The notes under the pieces were generated by a model, which was not told the origin of the DNA, searched no databases, and worked only from the letters and a program-made list of their open reading frames with translations. DNA of 64,000 nt, from positions 310,001 through 374,000 of the forward strand of contig NZ_JAJERB010000005.1 of assembly GCF_020685205.1 (NCBI RefSeq), written 5' to 3'. Shown piece after piece: positions 9,028-17,901 of the stretch. Every line of letters begins with the position of its first letter. Positions within the stretch are counted from its first letter, which is position 1. The position numbers and the translations under genes are program-made. Origin of the DNA: Hymenobacter translucens (GTDB lineage Bacteria > Bacteroidota > Bacteroidia > Cytophagales > Hymenobacteraceae).

Positions 9028-9893
9028 CGGGTTTGCTGTTTGATGGTGACGTCGCCGTTGATGGTTTCGAAGCGGAAGTTTCGGCCGCCCTGCCCCAGCC
9101 GCACGGCCGTCTCCTTGTTGAGTTTATACTTGGTGCCCTGCCCGGTATTTTCCTTGTTCTGGGTCACGCGGGCGGGCAGTACTTCGGTCTTGGGAAAGTC
9201 TGTGAACATCTCCCCGTGCATGGTCTTGAAGTACAGGTCGGCCGATACGCTGGCCGGGTAGCTCACGGTGATGTTGCCGTTGATGGTGTGGTAGGAGGCA
9301 TTCTGGGTGGGCGCGGCGGCGTAGGTTACGTCCACGTTGCCGTTCACGGTGTGGGCCACCGTCGCCTCCCGGGCGTTTCGGATGCTGACGGCCCCGTTTA
9401 CGTTGCGGGCCTTGAGCAACCCGGCCACGTCCGTCACCTCCACCTTGCCCCCGTTCACGGTCGAGACCGTCACGTTCATGTTCTGGGGGACTTTCAGCAC
9501 GAAGTCGTACTCATACTTGTAGTCGATGTCGCGGTTGTTATAGCTGTGGTTGCGGCGGGGGCGGGAATCGTGCGGGCCCTGCAGGTAGATGATGATACTG
9601 TCGCCGCGCTGCTCGAAGCCCAGCTGAGCTTCTTTCTTGCCCAGCTCCAGGGTTGGGCTGTCGTCGGCCCGCACGGTGCGGGTAGCTTCCATCACGACCT
9701 TGCTGCCGCTGTAGCCCTGCACCGTCACGGAGCCGAAGATGTTGTAAACGGCCAGGGTGCTGCGGCCGGCGTCGGCAGGAAGGGTAAACTCCCGGTTGAA
9801 TTTCTCGGTGGATTCCCGGTCCTGGGCCTGAAGCGAGCAGCTAGGTAGCCACAGAAGTGTCCAGACGAGACTGAGGAGAAGAAGGCGTTTCAT
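9024..9893 (-). CDS. DUF4097-family beta-repeat protein, first copy (possible lipoprotein)
   Basis: 289 aa. The N-terminus MKRLLLLSLVWTLLWLPSC has a possible lipobox (LPSC), suggesting a lipoprotein. Repeated VNG words (STVNGGKVEVTDV, RNVNGAVSIRNA, HTVNGNVDVTY, HTINGNITVSY, ETINGDVTIKQ) mark a DUF4097 beta-ladder. It is a paralogue of the next gene and overlaps it by 4 bp. Its start lies 53 bp inside the end of the anti-sigma gene, a long overlap; the signal sequence makes this start the natural one. The operon context (ECF sigma, anti-sigma, two DUF4097) recurs in Bacteroidota (family knowledge). The function is not established. Confidence 0.8.
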   Translation of the reverse strand: MKRLLLLSLVWTLLWLPSCSLQAQDRESTEKFNREFTLPADAGRSTLAVYNIFGSVTVQGYSGSKVVMEATRTVRADDSPTLELGKKEAQLGFEQRGDSIIIYLQGPHDSRPRRNHSYNNRDIDYKYEYDFVLKVPQNMNVTVSTVNGGKVEVTDVAGLLKARNVNGAVSIRNAREATVAHTVNGNVDVTYAAAPTQNASYHTINGNITVSYPASVSADLYFKTMHGEMFTDFPKTEVLPARVTQNKENTGQGTKYKLNKETAVRLGQGGRNFRFETINGDVTIKQQTR

Positions 9894-10758
9894 GATAGAT
9901 CTGCGGATTAGAGTTGTCGGTAGCCCGGTCGTTCGACAGGGTCTGAATGCTTTCCTCGATTTTGATTTTTACCTGCTCGTTCAGGTTTTCCTGCTCGAGC
10001 ATCCGGCGCAGGGGCCGCACCGAGCGGTGCTCCTGGATCTGCACCATCACATCGGCCAGGGCCGACTGCACCAGGGGCGAGTCCTGCCGGGCCAGGGACC
10101 GGACCAGGCCCTGCCGCACGGTGGGGTCGTGGCCGAGGCCGGCCAGCACTTCCAGGGTCGCCAGGCGCACGTTCACGTTGGGGTCCTGATTAAGCGTGCT
10201 GAGCAGGGCGGCCACCACCCGGTCGTTGGTCGGCGCGATTTCCTCGGCGTAGCTCACGGCCCGCAGGCGCTGCACGGCCGAGGGGTCGGCCAGTAGGGTA
10301 AGCAGCTGGGCCTGGCGGCCGGGCAGCTCGTTGTCCGAAGCAGCGGGCCCAGTTGGCTGAGCGGCCATGGCGGGCAACTCCTGCCGTCCTTTCAGGCCGT
10401 AGCCGGCCGCTAGGCCTACCACCAGCAGCACCAGGCTGTAGGCGTAGGCCGGCTGCCACCAGCTGCGCAGCTTTGCGAGCAGTACCTCGGCTGACCAGCG
10501 CTGCCGACGCTGCTCGGCGGCCTGGAACCCGGCCAGCATGGAGTAGAACTGCGGGCGCATCTGCTCACTGGGTTCGGGCACGGGCAGGTTGCCCATAGCC
10601 TGCCACAACTGCCACACGGCGGCTTGCTCCCGGCGGCAATCGGGGCAGCCGGCCAGGTGGGCTTCCAGGGCCCGGGCTTCGTCGGCGGGTAGTTCGTTTG
10701 CTAACCAGTCCATTAGCCCCACCCGCACGTCCTCGCACTTAATGAACTTTGCTTCCAT
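9841..10758 (-). CDS. Zinc-finger anti-sigma factor with C-terminal HEAT repeats
   Basis: 305 aa. The N-terminus has the ZAS pattern C8...H34-x3-C38-x2-C41, the zinc site of many anti-ECF-sigma proteins. One transmembrane helix lies at about 103-121. The extracytoplasmic part (about 150-285) has HEAT-like helical repeats (DPSAVQRLRAVSYAEEI, DPNVNVRLATLEVLAGLG, DSPLVQSALADVMVQI). It probably holds the sigma factor encoded just upstream and releases it on an envelope signal. The start lies 20 bp inside the sigma gene, indicating translational coupling. The HEAT sensor part is a less usual arrangement and may bind a protein partner (inference). Confidence 0.8.
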   Translation of the reverse strand: MEAKFIKCEDVRVGLMDWLANELPADEARALEAHLAGCPDCRREQAAVWQLWQAMGNLPVPEPSEQMRPQFYSMLAGFQAAEQRRQRWSAEVLLAKLRSWWQPAYAYSLVLLVVGLAAGYGLKGRQELPAMAAQPTGPAASDNELPGRQAQLLTLLADPSAVQRLRAVSYAEEIAPTNDRVVAALLSTLNQDPNVNVRLATLEVLAGLGHDPTVRQGLVRSLARQDSPLVQSALADVMVQIQEHRSVRPLRRMLEQENLNEQVKIKIEESIQTLSNDRATDNSNPQIYHETPSSPQSRLDTSVAT

Positions 10759-11305
10759 TTTCCATTTTCAAGTAGATGTCCTTCAATTGGCCCAGGGCTC
10801 GGTGCGCGCGCACCTTCACGGCCCCGACCGTGGTGTTGAGCAGCTCGGCAATCTGCTCGTACTTCAGCTCCTGAAACCGGCTCAGCACCAGCACCTCGCG
10901 CTGGTCGGGGCTGAGCTGGCCCAGGGCCCGGTGCAGCTGCGCCACTTCCTGGGTTTTGAGCAGACCGGCATCGGCCGGGGCGCCGCCGGCCAGCTTCTCG
11001 GCCCAGTCGGCCACGTCCTGGTGATGGGCCGCCGGTTTGTCCTTTTTCGCGGCATCGGCTAGCACGTTGCGCGCGAGGTGGTACATCCAGGTCCGGAACT
11101 CGCCTTCGCCGGTAAACGTGTGGCGGTACTTGAGCATCCGGTAGAACACCGTCTGCACCAGGTCCTCACTGGCGGTGGCGTTGCCGTTGGCGTGGTAGAA
11201 GAACGCCAGCAGCGGGCGGTGGTACCGTTCAAACAGCAGCCCCATCTTCTCGACCTGACCGGCCTTTACCTGCAGCATGAGCGAATTGTCGGTGAGCGAG
11301 TTCAA
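10739..11305 (-). CDS. ECF sigma factor (sigma-70 regions 2 and 4)
   Basis: 188 aa. Region 2 (about 20-87) contains LLFERYHRPLLAFFYHANGNATASEDLVQTVFYRML and the aromatic FRTWMYHLARNVLAD segment used for promoter melting. Region 4 (about 130-180) ends with the helix-turn-helix LSRFQELKYEQIAELLNTTVGAVKVRAHRALGQLK. The conserved DQREVLVL precedes it. It heads a four-gene overlapping operon with its likely anti-sigma and two DUF4097 proteins. The longer region before the start codon contains no other gene. The target promoters are not known. Confidence 0.88.
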   Translation of the reverse strand: MNSLTDNSLMLQVKAGQVEKMGLLFERYHRPLLAFFYHANGNATASEDLVQTVFYRMLKYRHTFTGEGEFRTWMYHLARNVLADAAKKDKPAAHHQDVADWAEKLAGGAPADAGLLKTQEVAQLHRALGQLSPDQREVLVLSRFQELKYEQIAELLNTTVGAVKVRAHRALGQLKDIYLKMENGSKVH

Positions 11306-11666
11306 GCAGGAAGGCAGAGGTGGTGGAAGAGCTGATTCGGACGTGGAAACTGTGGCTTTTGGCCGAGGTTACAGTGGAATAAAAATTATTTTTCCGATGG
11401 TCCCCGCCAGCGTGGCTCCGCCGGCTTTCGGCATCACTAGCTCGCCCGGCCTGCCAGCGTCATACTGATGAGGGTCATGACTTGCTGCCCATCCTAAACC
11501 TGGCGCGAAATCACCTTGGCCCGCCTTCTGTTTCGGGCCCAGGGGCAGGGGCCGGCCGGCAATTTGCCAATTGATACTTAACAATATATTTTTGAACGTT
11601 CGAAAGAGGCATGGTTTCCTGATCCTGCGTCATGACATAGCTACTTCACCTTCTACTCCCTTTTCT
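11306..11666. other. Divergent intergenic region between the ECF sigma gene and the T9SS protein
   Basis: 361 bp without a gene. On the minus strand a TGTAACCT word (11373-11366) lies about 60 nt before the sigma gene and could be the -35 element of an ECF promoter; this is weak evidence. The plus strand has a clear housekeeping-type promoter, described separately. No repeat family was recognised here. Confidence 0.4.
11563..11594 (+). promoter_or_regulatory. Housekeeping Bacteroidota promoter of the T9SS protein
   Basis: TTTG (11563-11566), 20 bp, then TATTTTTG (11587-11594) matches the -33 TTTG / -7 TAnnTTTG pattern known for the Bacteroidota primary sigma factor. It lies about 70 bp before the ATG at 11667. 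It serves as an internal reference for the spacing of the shared regulon promoters described below. Confidence 0.6.
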
Positions 11667-12866
11667 ATGAAGAAAACCATTACCCTCCTCTCCCTACTTG
11701 CTTTGGCTGTGCCGGCCCTGGCCCAGTCGCCCATCACGCTCACGCAGGCAACGTTCCCGGCGTCGGCTTCGACCGTGGAACGGTACCAGAATGCCTCGCT
11801 GCCCGCGGGCCTCGGGGCTCCCGCTATGGGGTCCAATCAAAGCTGGGACTACCGCGCCCTGATGCCCAGCGGCTCGGCCTACAACCAGCTCAACCTTTCG
11901 GTACCACCCAGCCCGTCCTTCGCCGGGGCGCAATGGACGCGGGCCAATACCAGCACCATTGGCAACATGGCCTACGTTTTCACGACCTATTTTACCCTGG
12001 CGCCTACCGGCCGCATGGCGCTGGGTCGCGGCATAATCCGCCAGCCCTATTCCATTGCCACGCGCACCGGCGGCGCCAACGACTCCATTGTGATTAACCG
12101 GCAGACGGTGCCCTACGGCGGCGCGGGCGGCATTGCAGACTTTCCGCTGCCGCTGACGGCCGGCAGCCGTTCCCTGCAGACGTACCGCTTCGGCGTAACC
12201 GGCACGATAACGGTGGCCGCAGCGGGACTGAACCGCGCCCCGTTCCGCATCGTGCAGCGCTATATCTACGTCGACTCCGTGGCTGGCTGGGGTACGCTCC
12301 GCATTCCCTTTGCTGGCCGCGCCGCCGGCTCCGACCCGCTTCCGGTTTTGATGGTACGCAGCCGCACTATCCGGCAGGACAGCCTGTATCTGAACGGCAG
12401 CCCGGCCCCGGCTTCGCTGCTGGCAGCGCTTAATCTGACCCAGGGCAGCTTTACCAGCTTCTACCTCGACCACTTCTGGCGCACGGGCTCGGCCCAGCCG
12501 CTGCTGGAGCTGTACTATCCGAACCGCCAGTACGCTTCTCCTTTCTCGGCCGCCTACTCCACCGAAAACGACCTGCTGCTGGCAACCCAGGCCACTTCCG
12601 CGCTGGCGGCCGGCTGGAAGGCCTGGCCCAATCCGCTCGGCCAGGGTGAGGACCTGCAGCTGGCACTGCCCCGTGCCGCCGACCAGCCTGCGCAGCTAAC
12701 CCTGCGCGACGCCCTGGGCCGGACTATACTCAGCCAGGCATTGCAGCTGCAGAACGGCAGCGGCACCTTGCCCGCCGCAGCCACCCAGGCACTACGGCCG
12801 GGCCTGTACACACTCACGGTGCAGCAGGGCAGCCACCAGGCCACCTTTAAGCTGCTGCGCCCCTAA
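11667..12866 (+). CDS. Secreted protein with a T9SS C-terminal sorting domain, function unknown
   Basis: 399 aa from ATG 11667, chosen because it gives a clean signal peptide (MKKTITLLSLLALAVPALAQ). An upstream in-frame start at 11571 would put 32 extra residues before it. The middle region, rich in Ser, Thr and aromatic residues, matches no family I recognise. The last 80 or so residues have the type A sorting-domain pattern (WPNPL...LTLRDALGRTILSQ...LRPGLYTLTVQQG..ATFKLLRP), which directs export through the type IX system. It has its own promoter and is followed by a good intrinsic terminator, so it is monocistronic. Confidence 0.75.
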   Translation: MKKTITLLSLLALAVPALAQSPITLTQATFPASASTVERYQNASLPAGLGAPAMGSNQSWDYRALMPSGSAYNQLNLSVPPSPSFAGAQWTRANTSTIGNMAYVFTTYFTLAPTGRMALGRGIIRQPYSIATRTGGANDSIVINRQTVPYGGAGGIADFPLPLTAGSRSLQTYRFGVTGTITVAAAGLNRAPFRIVQRYIYVDSVAGWGTLRIPFAGRAAGSDPLPVLMVRSRTIRQDSLYLNGSPAPASLLAALNLTQGSFTSFYLDHFWRTGSAQPLLELYYPNRQYASPFSAAYSTENDLLLATQATSALAAGWKAWPNPLGQGEDLQLALPRAADQPAQLTLRDALGRTILSQALQLQNGSGTLPAAATQALRPGLYTLTVQQGSHQATFKLLRP

Positions 12867-12887
12867 CGAACCATCTGCCTCACCCTG

Positions 12888-12920
12888 AAAAGCCCCGCTG
12901 GAAAACCGGCGGGGCTTTTT
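12888..12920 (+). terminator. Intrinsic terminator after the T9SS protein
   Basis: AAAAGCCCCGC and GCGGGGCTTTTT form a GC-rich stem around a TGGAAAACCG loop, followed by a T-run, 22 bp after the stop codon. Confidence 0.8.
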
Positions 12921-13186
12921 GCTGGATACTTACTAGCTGCTTTACTCCGCAGCAGCTTCTAGCCCCTGCAATTCTTGCTGCCGGCGAATGACTGCGTTGC
13001 CTGCCTGTGCTTTCGGGGCCCCTTTCGGAGAAGGTAACTTGCCGGCCCCCAGACCCGGCCGGCCCCTCGCGCGGAAAAACCGAAGAGTACAGGACAGTTG
13101 GCGCGCCGGGCAGCTCTTTCTTGCGGGTGTTCTTTCCGGGTTGGCCTCTCCGGCCGTGGCCCCTCTCCCACCCTTTCGTTTTCCCG
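12921..13186. other. Intergenic region before the first GH105 gene
   Basis: No gene. Except for the shared regulon promoter at 13081-13123, nothing recognisable is seen. The frame of the GH105 gene happens to stay open back to 13007, but that stretch includes the promoter and is not expected to be coding. Confidence 0.5.
13081..13123 (+). promoter_or_regulatory. Shared regulon promoter, site 1 (GH105-GH106-rhaM)
   Basis: Half-sites CGAAGAGTAC (13081) and AGGACAGTTG (13091), then a weak -7 box CTTTCTTG at 13116-13123. The distance from the second T of the GTT to the final G is 24 bp. It sits 63 bp before the ATG of the GH105 gene. Confidence 0.65.
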
Positions 13187-14377
13187 ATGCCTGAACTACC
13201 GCTCGTCCCGAAAAGCACCCGCTGGCCCGTTTTGTGGCTGAGTTTGCTCCTAGCCCTGGCTACGGCCCTGCCCGCCGCCGCGCAGAAGCTGCCTAAAAAG
13301 AAGGCCGTGCTTAAAAAGATGACCCTGGCCAACCGCTACTTCATGCAGAAGTGGCCCGACACCGGCAAGGAAATCGTCACCAACAAAACCCGCCCCAGCC
13401 ACATCTGGACCCGGGCCGTGTACTACGAAGGGCTAATGGCGCTGTACGGCGTCGACAAGCAGAAACCTTACTACGACTACGCCGTGGACTGGGCCCAGAA
13501 GCACCAGTGGGGCTTGCACCGGGGCGTGGAAACCCGCAATGCCGACAACCAGTGCGCTGGGCAGACCTACCTGGCCCTCTACGAAATTGACCCGCAGCCC
13601 GAGCGGCTGCGCGACATCAAGGCCAGCATCGACCTGATGGTGAAAAGCCCCCAGGTCGACGACTGGTGGTGGATTGACGCCCTGCAGATGGCCATGCCCA
13701 TCTACGCCAAGCTCGGCGCCATGACCAAGGATACAGCCTACTACGAGAAGATGTACCGCCTGTACAACTACTCCAAAACCAGGCACGGCACGGTAGGCCT
13801 CTACAACCCCCAGGATCAGCTCTGGTGGCGCGACAAGGACTTTGTGGCGCCCTACAAGGAGCCCAACGGCGAGGACTGCTACTGGAGCCGGGGCAACGGC
13901 TGGGTGGTGGCCGCCCTGGTCCGGGTGCTCGAGATTATGCCCCAGGGTGCCCCTCACCGCGAAGAATACGAGCAGATGTACCTGGCCATGATGAAGGCCC
14001 TGCCCCCGCTGCAGCGCCCCGACGGCTACTGGAACGTGAGCCTGCACGACCCCACTCACTTCGGCGGCAAGGAAATGACCGGCACGGCGCTGTTCACCTA
14101 CGGCATGGCCTGGGGCATCAACCATGGCCTGCTCGACGCCAAGCAGTACCAGCCGCTGATTGCCAAAGCCTGGAACGCCATGGCCGCTGAGTGCGTGCAC
14201 CCCAACGGCTTCCTAGGCTACGTGCAGGGCACGGGCAAGGAGCCTAAGGACGGGCAGCCGGTCAGCTATACCAGCAAGCCTGATTTCGAGGATTACGGCC
14301 TGGGCTGCTTCCTGCTGGCCGGCACCGAGCTGTACAAGCTGCTCGACGCCCCCGTAAAATCCACCGCCAAAAACTAG
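13187..14377 (+). CDS. GH105 unsaturated rhamnogalacturonyl hydrolase (YteR-like), copy 1
   Basis: 396 aa from ATG 13187, which lies after the predicted promoter and gives a signal peptide ending AAAQ. The (alpha/alpha)6 barrel shows the family motif WWIDALQMAMP, with the likely catalytic Asp at about 164, the segment YWSRGNGWVVAAL and a C-terminal DFEDYGLGCFLLAGTELYKL. GH105 enzymes remove the unsaturated galacturonyl residue left by rhamnogalacturonan lyases. The export signal suggests a periplasmic enzyme acting on products of the PL11 or PL1 lyases. It leads an operon with GH106 and rhaM, separated from GH106 by an R1 repeat. The GH105 versus GH88 assignment rests on the WWIDALQMAMP context. 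Confidence 0.87.
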   Translation: MPELPLVPKSTRWPVLWLSLLLALATALPAAAQKLPKKKAVLKKMTLANRYFMQKWPDTGKEIVTNKTRPSHIWTRAVYYEGLMALYGVDKQKPYYDYAVDWAQKHQWGLHRGVETRNADNQCAGQTYLALYEIDPQPERLRDIKASIDLMVKSPQVDDWWWIDALQMAMPIYAKLGAMTKDTAYYEKMYRLYNYSKTRHGTVGLYNPQDQLWWRDKDFVAPYKEPNGEDCYWSRGNGWVVAALVRVLEIMPQGAPHREEYEQMYLAMMKALPPLQRPDGYWNVSLHDPTHFGGKEMTGTALFTYGMAWGINHGLLDAKQYQPLIAKAWNAMAAECVHPNGFLGYVQGTGKEPKDGQPVSYTSKPDFEDYGLGCFLLAGTELYKLLDAPVKSTAKN

Positions 14378-14559
14378 AACGAAAACTTTCCTCCTTGGAT
14401 AAGGAGGGGAGCCCGAAGGGTGGGGTGGTTGAGTCGTCAGAACGTCTGGCATCAGCAGCATTCAACATCAGCAACGATGAACCACCCCGGCCTGCGGCCA
14501 CCCCTCCCTGAAATTAAGGCGGGGAACTGGGTTTTCCACTTCGTATTCAAGCCTTTCCT
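14378..14559. repeat. R1 palindromic repeat (copy 2)
   Basis: CCTCCTTGGATAAGGAGG hairpin at 14391, then GCCCGAAGGGTGGGGTGGTT, an interior of about 50 nt, and the inverse arm AACCACCCCGGCCTGCGG near 14482, ending with CACCCCTCCCTG. It lies inside an operon between two co-directional glycosidase genes and could act as an RNA structure in the transcript. Confidence 0.65.
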
Positions 14560-17424
14560 ATGAAGACTACCCTTGCTCTTTCCCTGCTGCTGGCTGCCTC
14601 GCTCACGACGGAACTACCGGCCCGGGCCCAGGCGCCGAAGTGGCCGGAGGTTACGCAGCAGAACAAGCCCTGGACGCGGTGGTGGTGGCAGGGCAGCGCG
14701 GTAAATCCGCAGGACCTGACCCGGCTGCTGACGCAGTACCAGCAGGCCGGTCTGGGTGGGGTGGAAATCACGGCCATCTACGGCCAGAAGGGTGCCGAGC
14801 AGCAGTTTATCGACTTCCTCTCGCCGAAGTGGATGGACATGCTCGGGCACACGCTCACCGAAGCCGGCCGGCTGGGGCTGGGCGTCGACGTGGCCCAGGC
14901 TTCGGGCTGGCCGTTCGGCGGCCCCTGGGTGTCGCCCGCCGACGCCTGCAAGTATGTGGCGTACCAGTCCTACACCCTGAAAGCCGGAGAGCAGCTAAGT
15001 CAGCCGGTGGGCATGGTGCAGAAGCCGATGGTGCGCACCGTGGGCCAGCCCATCGACATCAGGCAGCTAAAAGACCCCATCGCCCAGAATCCCAACCTGC
15101 AGCTCCACGCCTTCGACCAAGTGCGGTTTGAGAAGCCCCTGCCCCTGCAGGCGCTGATGGCCTATTCCGATAAAGGCCAGGCGCTGGATCTGACCAGTAA
15201 AGTAGGGGCTGATGGCAAGCTCGCCTGGACGGCCCCGGCTGGCTCCTGGACGCTCTACGCCGTTTTTCAGGGCTGGCACGGCAAGCAGGTGGAGCGGGCC
15301 GGCCCCGGCGGGGAAGGCGACGTCATCGACCATTTCTCCAAAAAAGCCACCGAAAACTACCTGCGCCGCTTCGATGAGGCCTTTAAGGGCCGGAACGTAA
15401 AGCCGGTACGGGCCTTCTTCAACGATTCCTACGAGGTGGACGACGCCCAGGGCGAGGGCAACTGGACGCCCGAGATGCTGGCCGAGTTTCAGAAGCGCCG
15501 GGGCTACGATTTGCGCCAGCACCTGCCGGCCCTGTTCGGCAAGGCTTCGGACGACGAAAACAAGCGGGTGCTGAGCGACTACCGCGAAACCGTGTCGGAG
15601 CTGCTGCTGGCCAACTACACGCAGACCTGGGCCTCCTGGGCCAAAACCCACGGCGCCCTGATCCGCAACCAGGCCCACGGCTCCCCGGCCAACATCCTGG
15701 ACCTGTACGCTGCCACCGACATACCGGAAACCGAAGGCGAAGACCTGGTCCGCATCAAGTTTGCCTCCTCGGCGGCCCACGTCACCGGCAAGCCCCTGAC
15801 CTCGGCCGAGTCGGCAACCTGGGAAAACGACCATTTCCTGTCCTCGCTCGGCGACGTAAAGAAAGCCATGGACCGGATGCTGCTCGGCGGCGTGAACCAC
15901 ACCTTCTACCACGGCACCAACTACTCGCCCCTGGCCGCGCCCTGGCCGGGCTGGCTGTTCTACGCCGCCGTCCACTTCAACCCCAACAACCCGTTCTGGA
16001 CCGACTTCGGGCAGCTGAACCGCTACGTAGCCCACTGCCAGAGCTTCCTGCAGGCCGGGCAGCCCTCGAACGACGTGCTGGTGTACCTGCCCATCTACGA
16101 CTCCTACGTGCGCCCCGGCAAGGTGATGCTGCAGCACTTCGACGGCATTCAGCACGGCTTTAAAGGTTTGCCGGTGGCGGCCACCAGCGAAACGCTGCTG
16201 CGCCGGGGCTACGGCTTCGACTACATTTCCGACAAGCAGTTGCTCAACGTGAAAGGCCGGGTGAGCGGGCTGCAAACCAGTGGGGGCACGAGCTACCGCA
16301 CTATCGTAGTGCCCGACGCACGGCTGATGCCGCTGGCTACGCTACAGCACCTCGTAAAGCTGGCCCAAAGCGGCGCCACGGTCGTCTTCGAAAATGGCCT
16401 GCCCTCCGATGTACCCGGTCTGGGCACCCTCGACTCCCGCCGTAGCGCGTTTCGCCAAGTGCTGGCTTCCGTTAAGCCCGCGTCAACCAAACGGGCCGGT
16501 GTCGAGCGGGCTTCCGTTGGCAAGGGCTTCTTTCTGGTAGGCAAAGACGTGGATGCGCTGCTGCAGGAAGAAGGCGTGCGCCGCGAAACGATGGTCGACA
16601 CCGGCCTGGAGTTTATTCGTCGGCGCACCGCCCGGGGCCACACCTACTTCGTCACGAACTGGAGCGAAAAAGCGGTAGACGGCTGGCTGCCCCTGCAAAC
16701 GCCGGCCAAAACCGTGGCGCTCTACAACCCCATGACCGAAAAGCTGGGGCTGGCGGCCACGCGGGCGGGCAAGGACGGCACCCCGGAAGTATACGTGCAG
16801 CTGGCTCCGGGCGAGTCCTGCCTGCTGGAAGCCGACCAGCAGGGCGCCACCGGTCCGGCCTATGCCTACCTTAAGCCCACCGGTGCGCCCCAGCCGGTGC
16901 AGGGCACCTGGAACCTGCGCTTCGTGGCGGGCGGCCCTACCCTGCCGGCCTCGGTCCAGACGCCGACGCTGACGTCGTGGACCGTCCTGGCCGGGGACGC
17001 CGGGCAGAAGTTCTCGGGCACTGCCGCGTATTCAATTTCTTTTCCAATGCCCAGCGGCGCGTCCGAAAACTGGCTGCTCGACCTGGGCCGGGTTTCCCAG
17101 AGCGCCCGGGTGCAGCTCAACGGCCAGGAATTGGGCACGCTCCTCGGACCGGTGTACCAGGTGGCGGTGCCGAAAGGCCTGTTGAAAAGCACCAACGAGC
17201 TGACCGTAACCGTGAGCAACGGCATGGCCAACCGCATTATTGACATGGAGCGCAGTGGCGTCAGCTACAAAAACGCCTACAACATCAACATGTCGAGCAA
17301 GCTCAAGGAAAACCGTGGCGCCGACGGCCTGTTCACGGCCGGGAAGTGGACGCCTCAGGAATCGGGGCTGCTGGGACCAGTGACGCTGACGCCCACCAGC
17401 AGCCGGCCCGACAAGGTTCAGTAA
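14560..17424 (+). CDS. GH106 alpha-L-rhamnosidase
   Basis: 954 aa with a signal peptide ending ARA-Q. The start of the mature part (WPEVTQQNKPWTRWWWQGSAVNPQDLTRLL) and the following QQAGLGGVEITAIYG are typical of GH106. QASGWPFGGPWV and the long barrel region with EGEDLVRIKFASSAAHV and SAESATWENDHF follow. The C-terminal part (about 770-940) is a beta-sandwich with LLDLGRVSQSARVQLNGQELGTLLGPVYQV, a galactose-binding-like fold common in this family. These enzymes release L-rhamnose from rhamnogalacturonan or its side chains, in the periplasm here judging by the signal. It is followed after 17 bp by rhaM. The exact linkage cannot be told from sequence. Confidence 0.87.
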   Translation: MKTTLALSLLLAASLTTELPARAQAPKWPEVTQQNKPWTRWWWQGSAVNPQDLTRLLTQYQQAGLGGVEITAIYGQKGAEQQFIDFLSPKWMDMLGHTLTEAGRLGLGVDVAQASGWPFGGPWVSPADACKYVAYQSYTLKAGEQLSQPVGMVQKPMVRTVGQPIDIRQLKDPIAQNPNLQLHAFDQVRFEKPLPLQALMAYSDKGQALDLTSKVGADGKLAWTAPAGSWTLYAVFQGWHGKQVERAGPGGEGDVIDHFSKKATENYLRRFDEAFKGRNVKPVRAFFNDSYEVDDAQGEGNWTPEMLAEFQKRRGYDLRQHLPALFGKASDDENKRVLSDYRETVSELLLANYTQTWASWAKTHGALIRNQAHGSPANILDLYAATDIPETEGEDLVRIKFASSAAHVTGKPLTSAESATWENDHFLSSLGDVKKAMDRMLLGGVNHTFYHGTNYSPLAAPWPGWLFYAAVHFNPNNPFWTDFGQLNRYVAHCQSFLQAGQPSNDVLVYLPIYDSYVRPGKVMLQHFDGIQHGFKGLPVAATSETLLRRGYGFDYISDKQLLNVKGRVSGLQTSGGTSYRTIVVPDARLMPLATLQHLVKLAQSGATVVFENGLPSDVPGLGTLDSRRSAFRQVLASVKPASTKRAGVERASVGKGFFLVGKDVDALLQEEGVRRETMVDTGLEFIRRRTARGHTYFVTNWSEKAVDGWLPLQTPAKTVALYNPMTEKLGLAATRAGKDGTPEVYVQLAPGESCLLEADQQGATGPAYAYLKPTGAPQPVQGTWNLRFVAGGPTLPASVQTPTLTSWTVLAGDAGQKFSGTAAYSISFPMPSGASENWLLDLGRVSQSARVQLNGQELGTLLGPVYQVAVPKGLLKSTNELTVTVSNGMANRIIDMERSGVSYKNAYNINMSSKLKENRGADGLFTAGKWTPQESGLLGPVTLTPTSSRPDKVQ

Positions 17425-17441
17425 CCCGTTCAGCAAACCCG

Positions 17442-17756
17442 ATGGAAGAAGTAGCCTTTCTGATGCAGCTCCGGCCCAGCGCGGCCGCGGAGTACCGGCG
17501 GCGCCACGACGCGCTCTGGCCGGAGCTGGCCGCGGCCCTGCGCGAGGCCGGCATCCGCGACTACTCCATCTTCCTCGACCCCGACAGCGGCCGGCTGTTT
17601 GCCGTGCAGAAGCGCCTGCCCGGCCACACTACCGCCGGGCTGCCCGCCACGGCCGTCATGCGGCGCTGGTGGACCTATATGGCCGACCTGATGGATACGA
17701 ATGCCGATCATTCGCCGTGGACCCAGCCTCTGGAGCGGGTATTTCATCTGGAATGA
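17442..17756 (+). CDS. rhaM: L-rhamnose mutarotase RhaM
   Basis: 104 aa, exactly the size of the known RhaM proteins. The start at 17442 gives MEEVAFLMQL and places His22 in YRRRHDALWPEL, the position of the catalytic histidine of E. coli RhaM. YSIFLD, FAVQKR and RRWWTYMADLMDTN are also typical. It interconverts alpha- and beta-L-rhamnose, delivering the anomer needed by the isomerase. It is cytoplasmic (no signal) and the last gene of the GH105-GH106 operon, tying rhamnose release to rhamnose catabolism. Confidence 0.92.
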   Translation: MEEVAFLMQLRPSAAAEYRRRHDALWPELAAALREAGIRDYSIFLDPDSGRLFAVQKRLPGHTTAGLPATAVMRRWWTYMADLMDTNADHSPWTQPLERVFHLE

Positions 17757-17821
17757 CGGCCGTCTTTTTCAGCGGATAATGCGGCTAATCCGGCTGCCCG
17801 TCGGAATCGTTTCCGAATACC

Positions 17822-17864
17822 AGTAAAGCACAGGAGAGTTTGGGGGGATTAACGGTGGTTATTG
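17822..17864 (+). promoter_or_regulatory. Shared regulon promoter, site 2 (PL11)
   Basis: Half-sites AGTAAAGCAC (17822) and AGGAGAGTTT (17832), then a weak -7 box ending TTATTG at 17864, 24 bp after the GTT. It is 38 bp before the ATG of the PL11 gene. Confidence 0.6.
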
Positions 17865-17901
17865 AATTGCTTTCCGTTCATCCCCATCTTCTCTGACCGC
17901 T

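Noticed and set aside
11366..11373. TGTAACCT before the ECF sigma gene as a proven ECF promoter
   Set aside because: It is a single short word without a convincing -10 partner. It is noted only as a possibility in the intergenic entry.
13007..13186. N-terminal extension of the first GH105 protein
   Set aside because: It covers the promoter region and would bury the signal peptide that starts at 13187.
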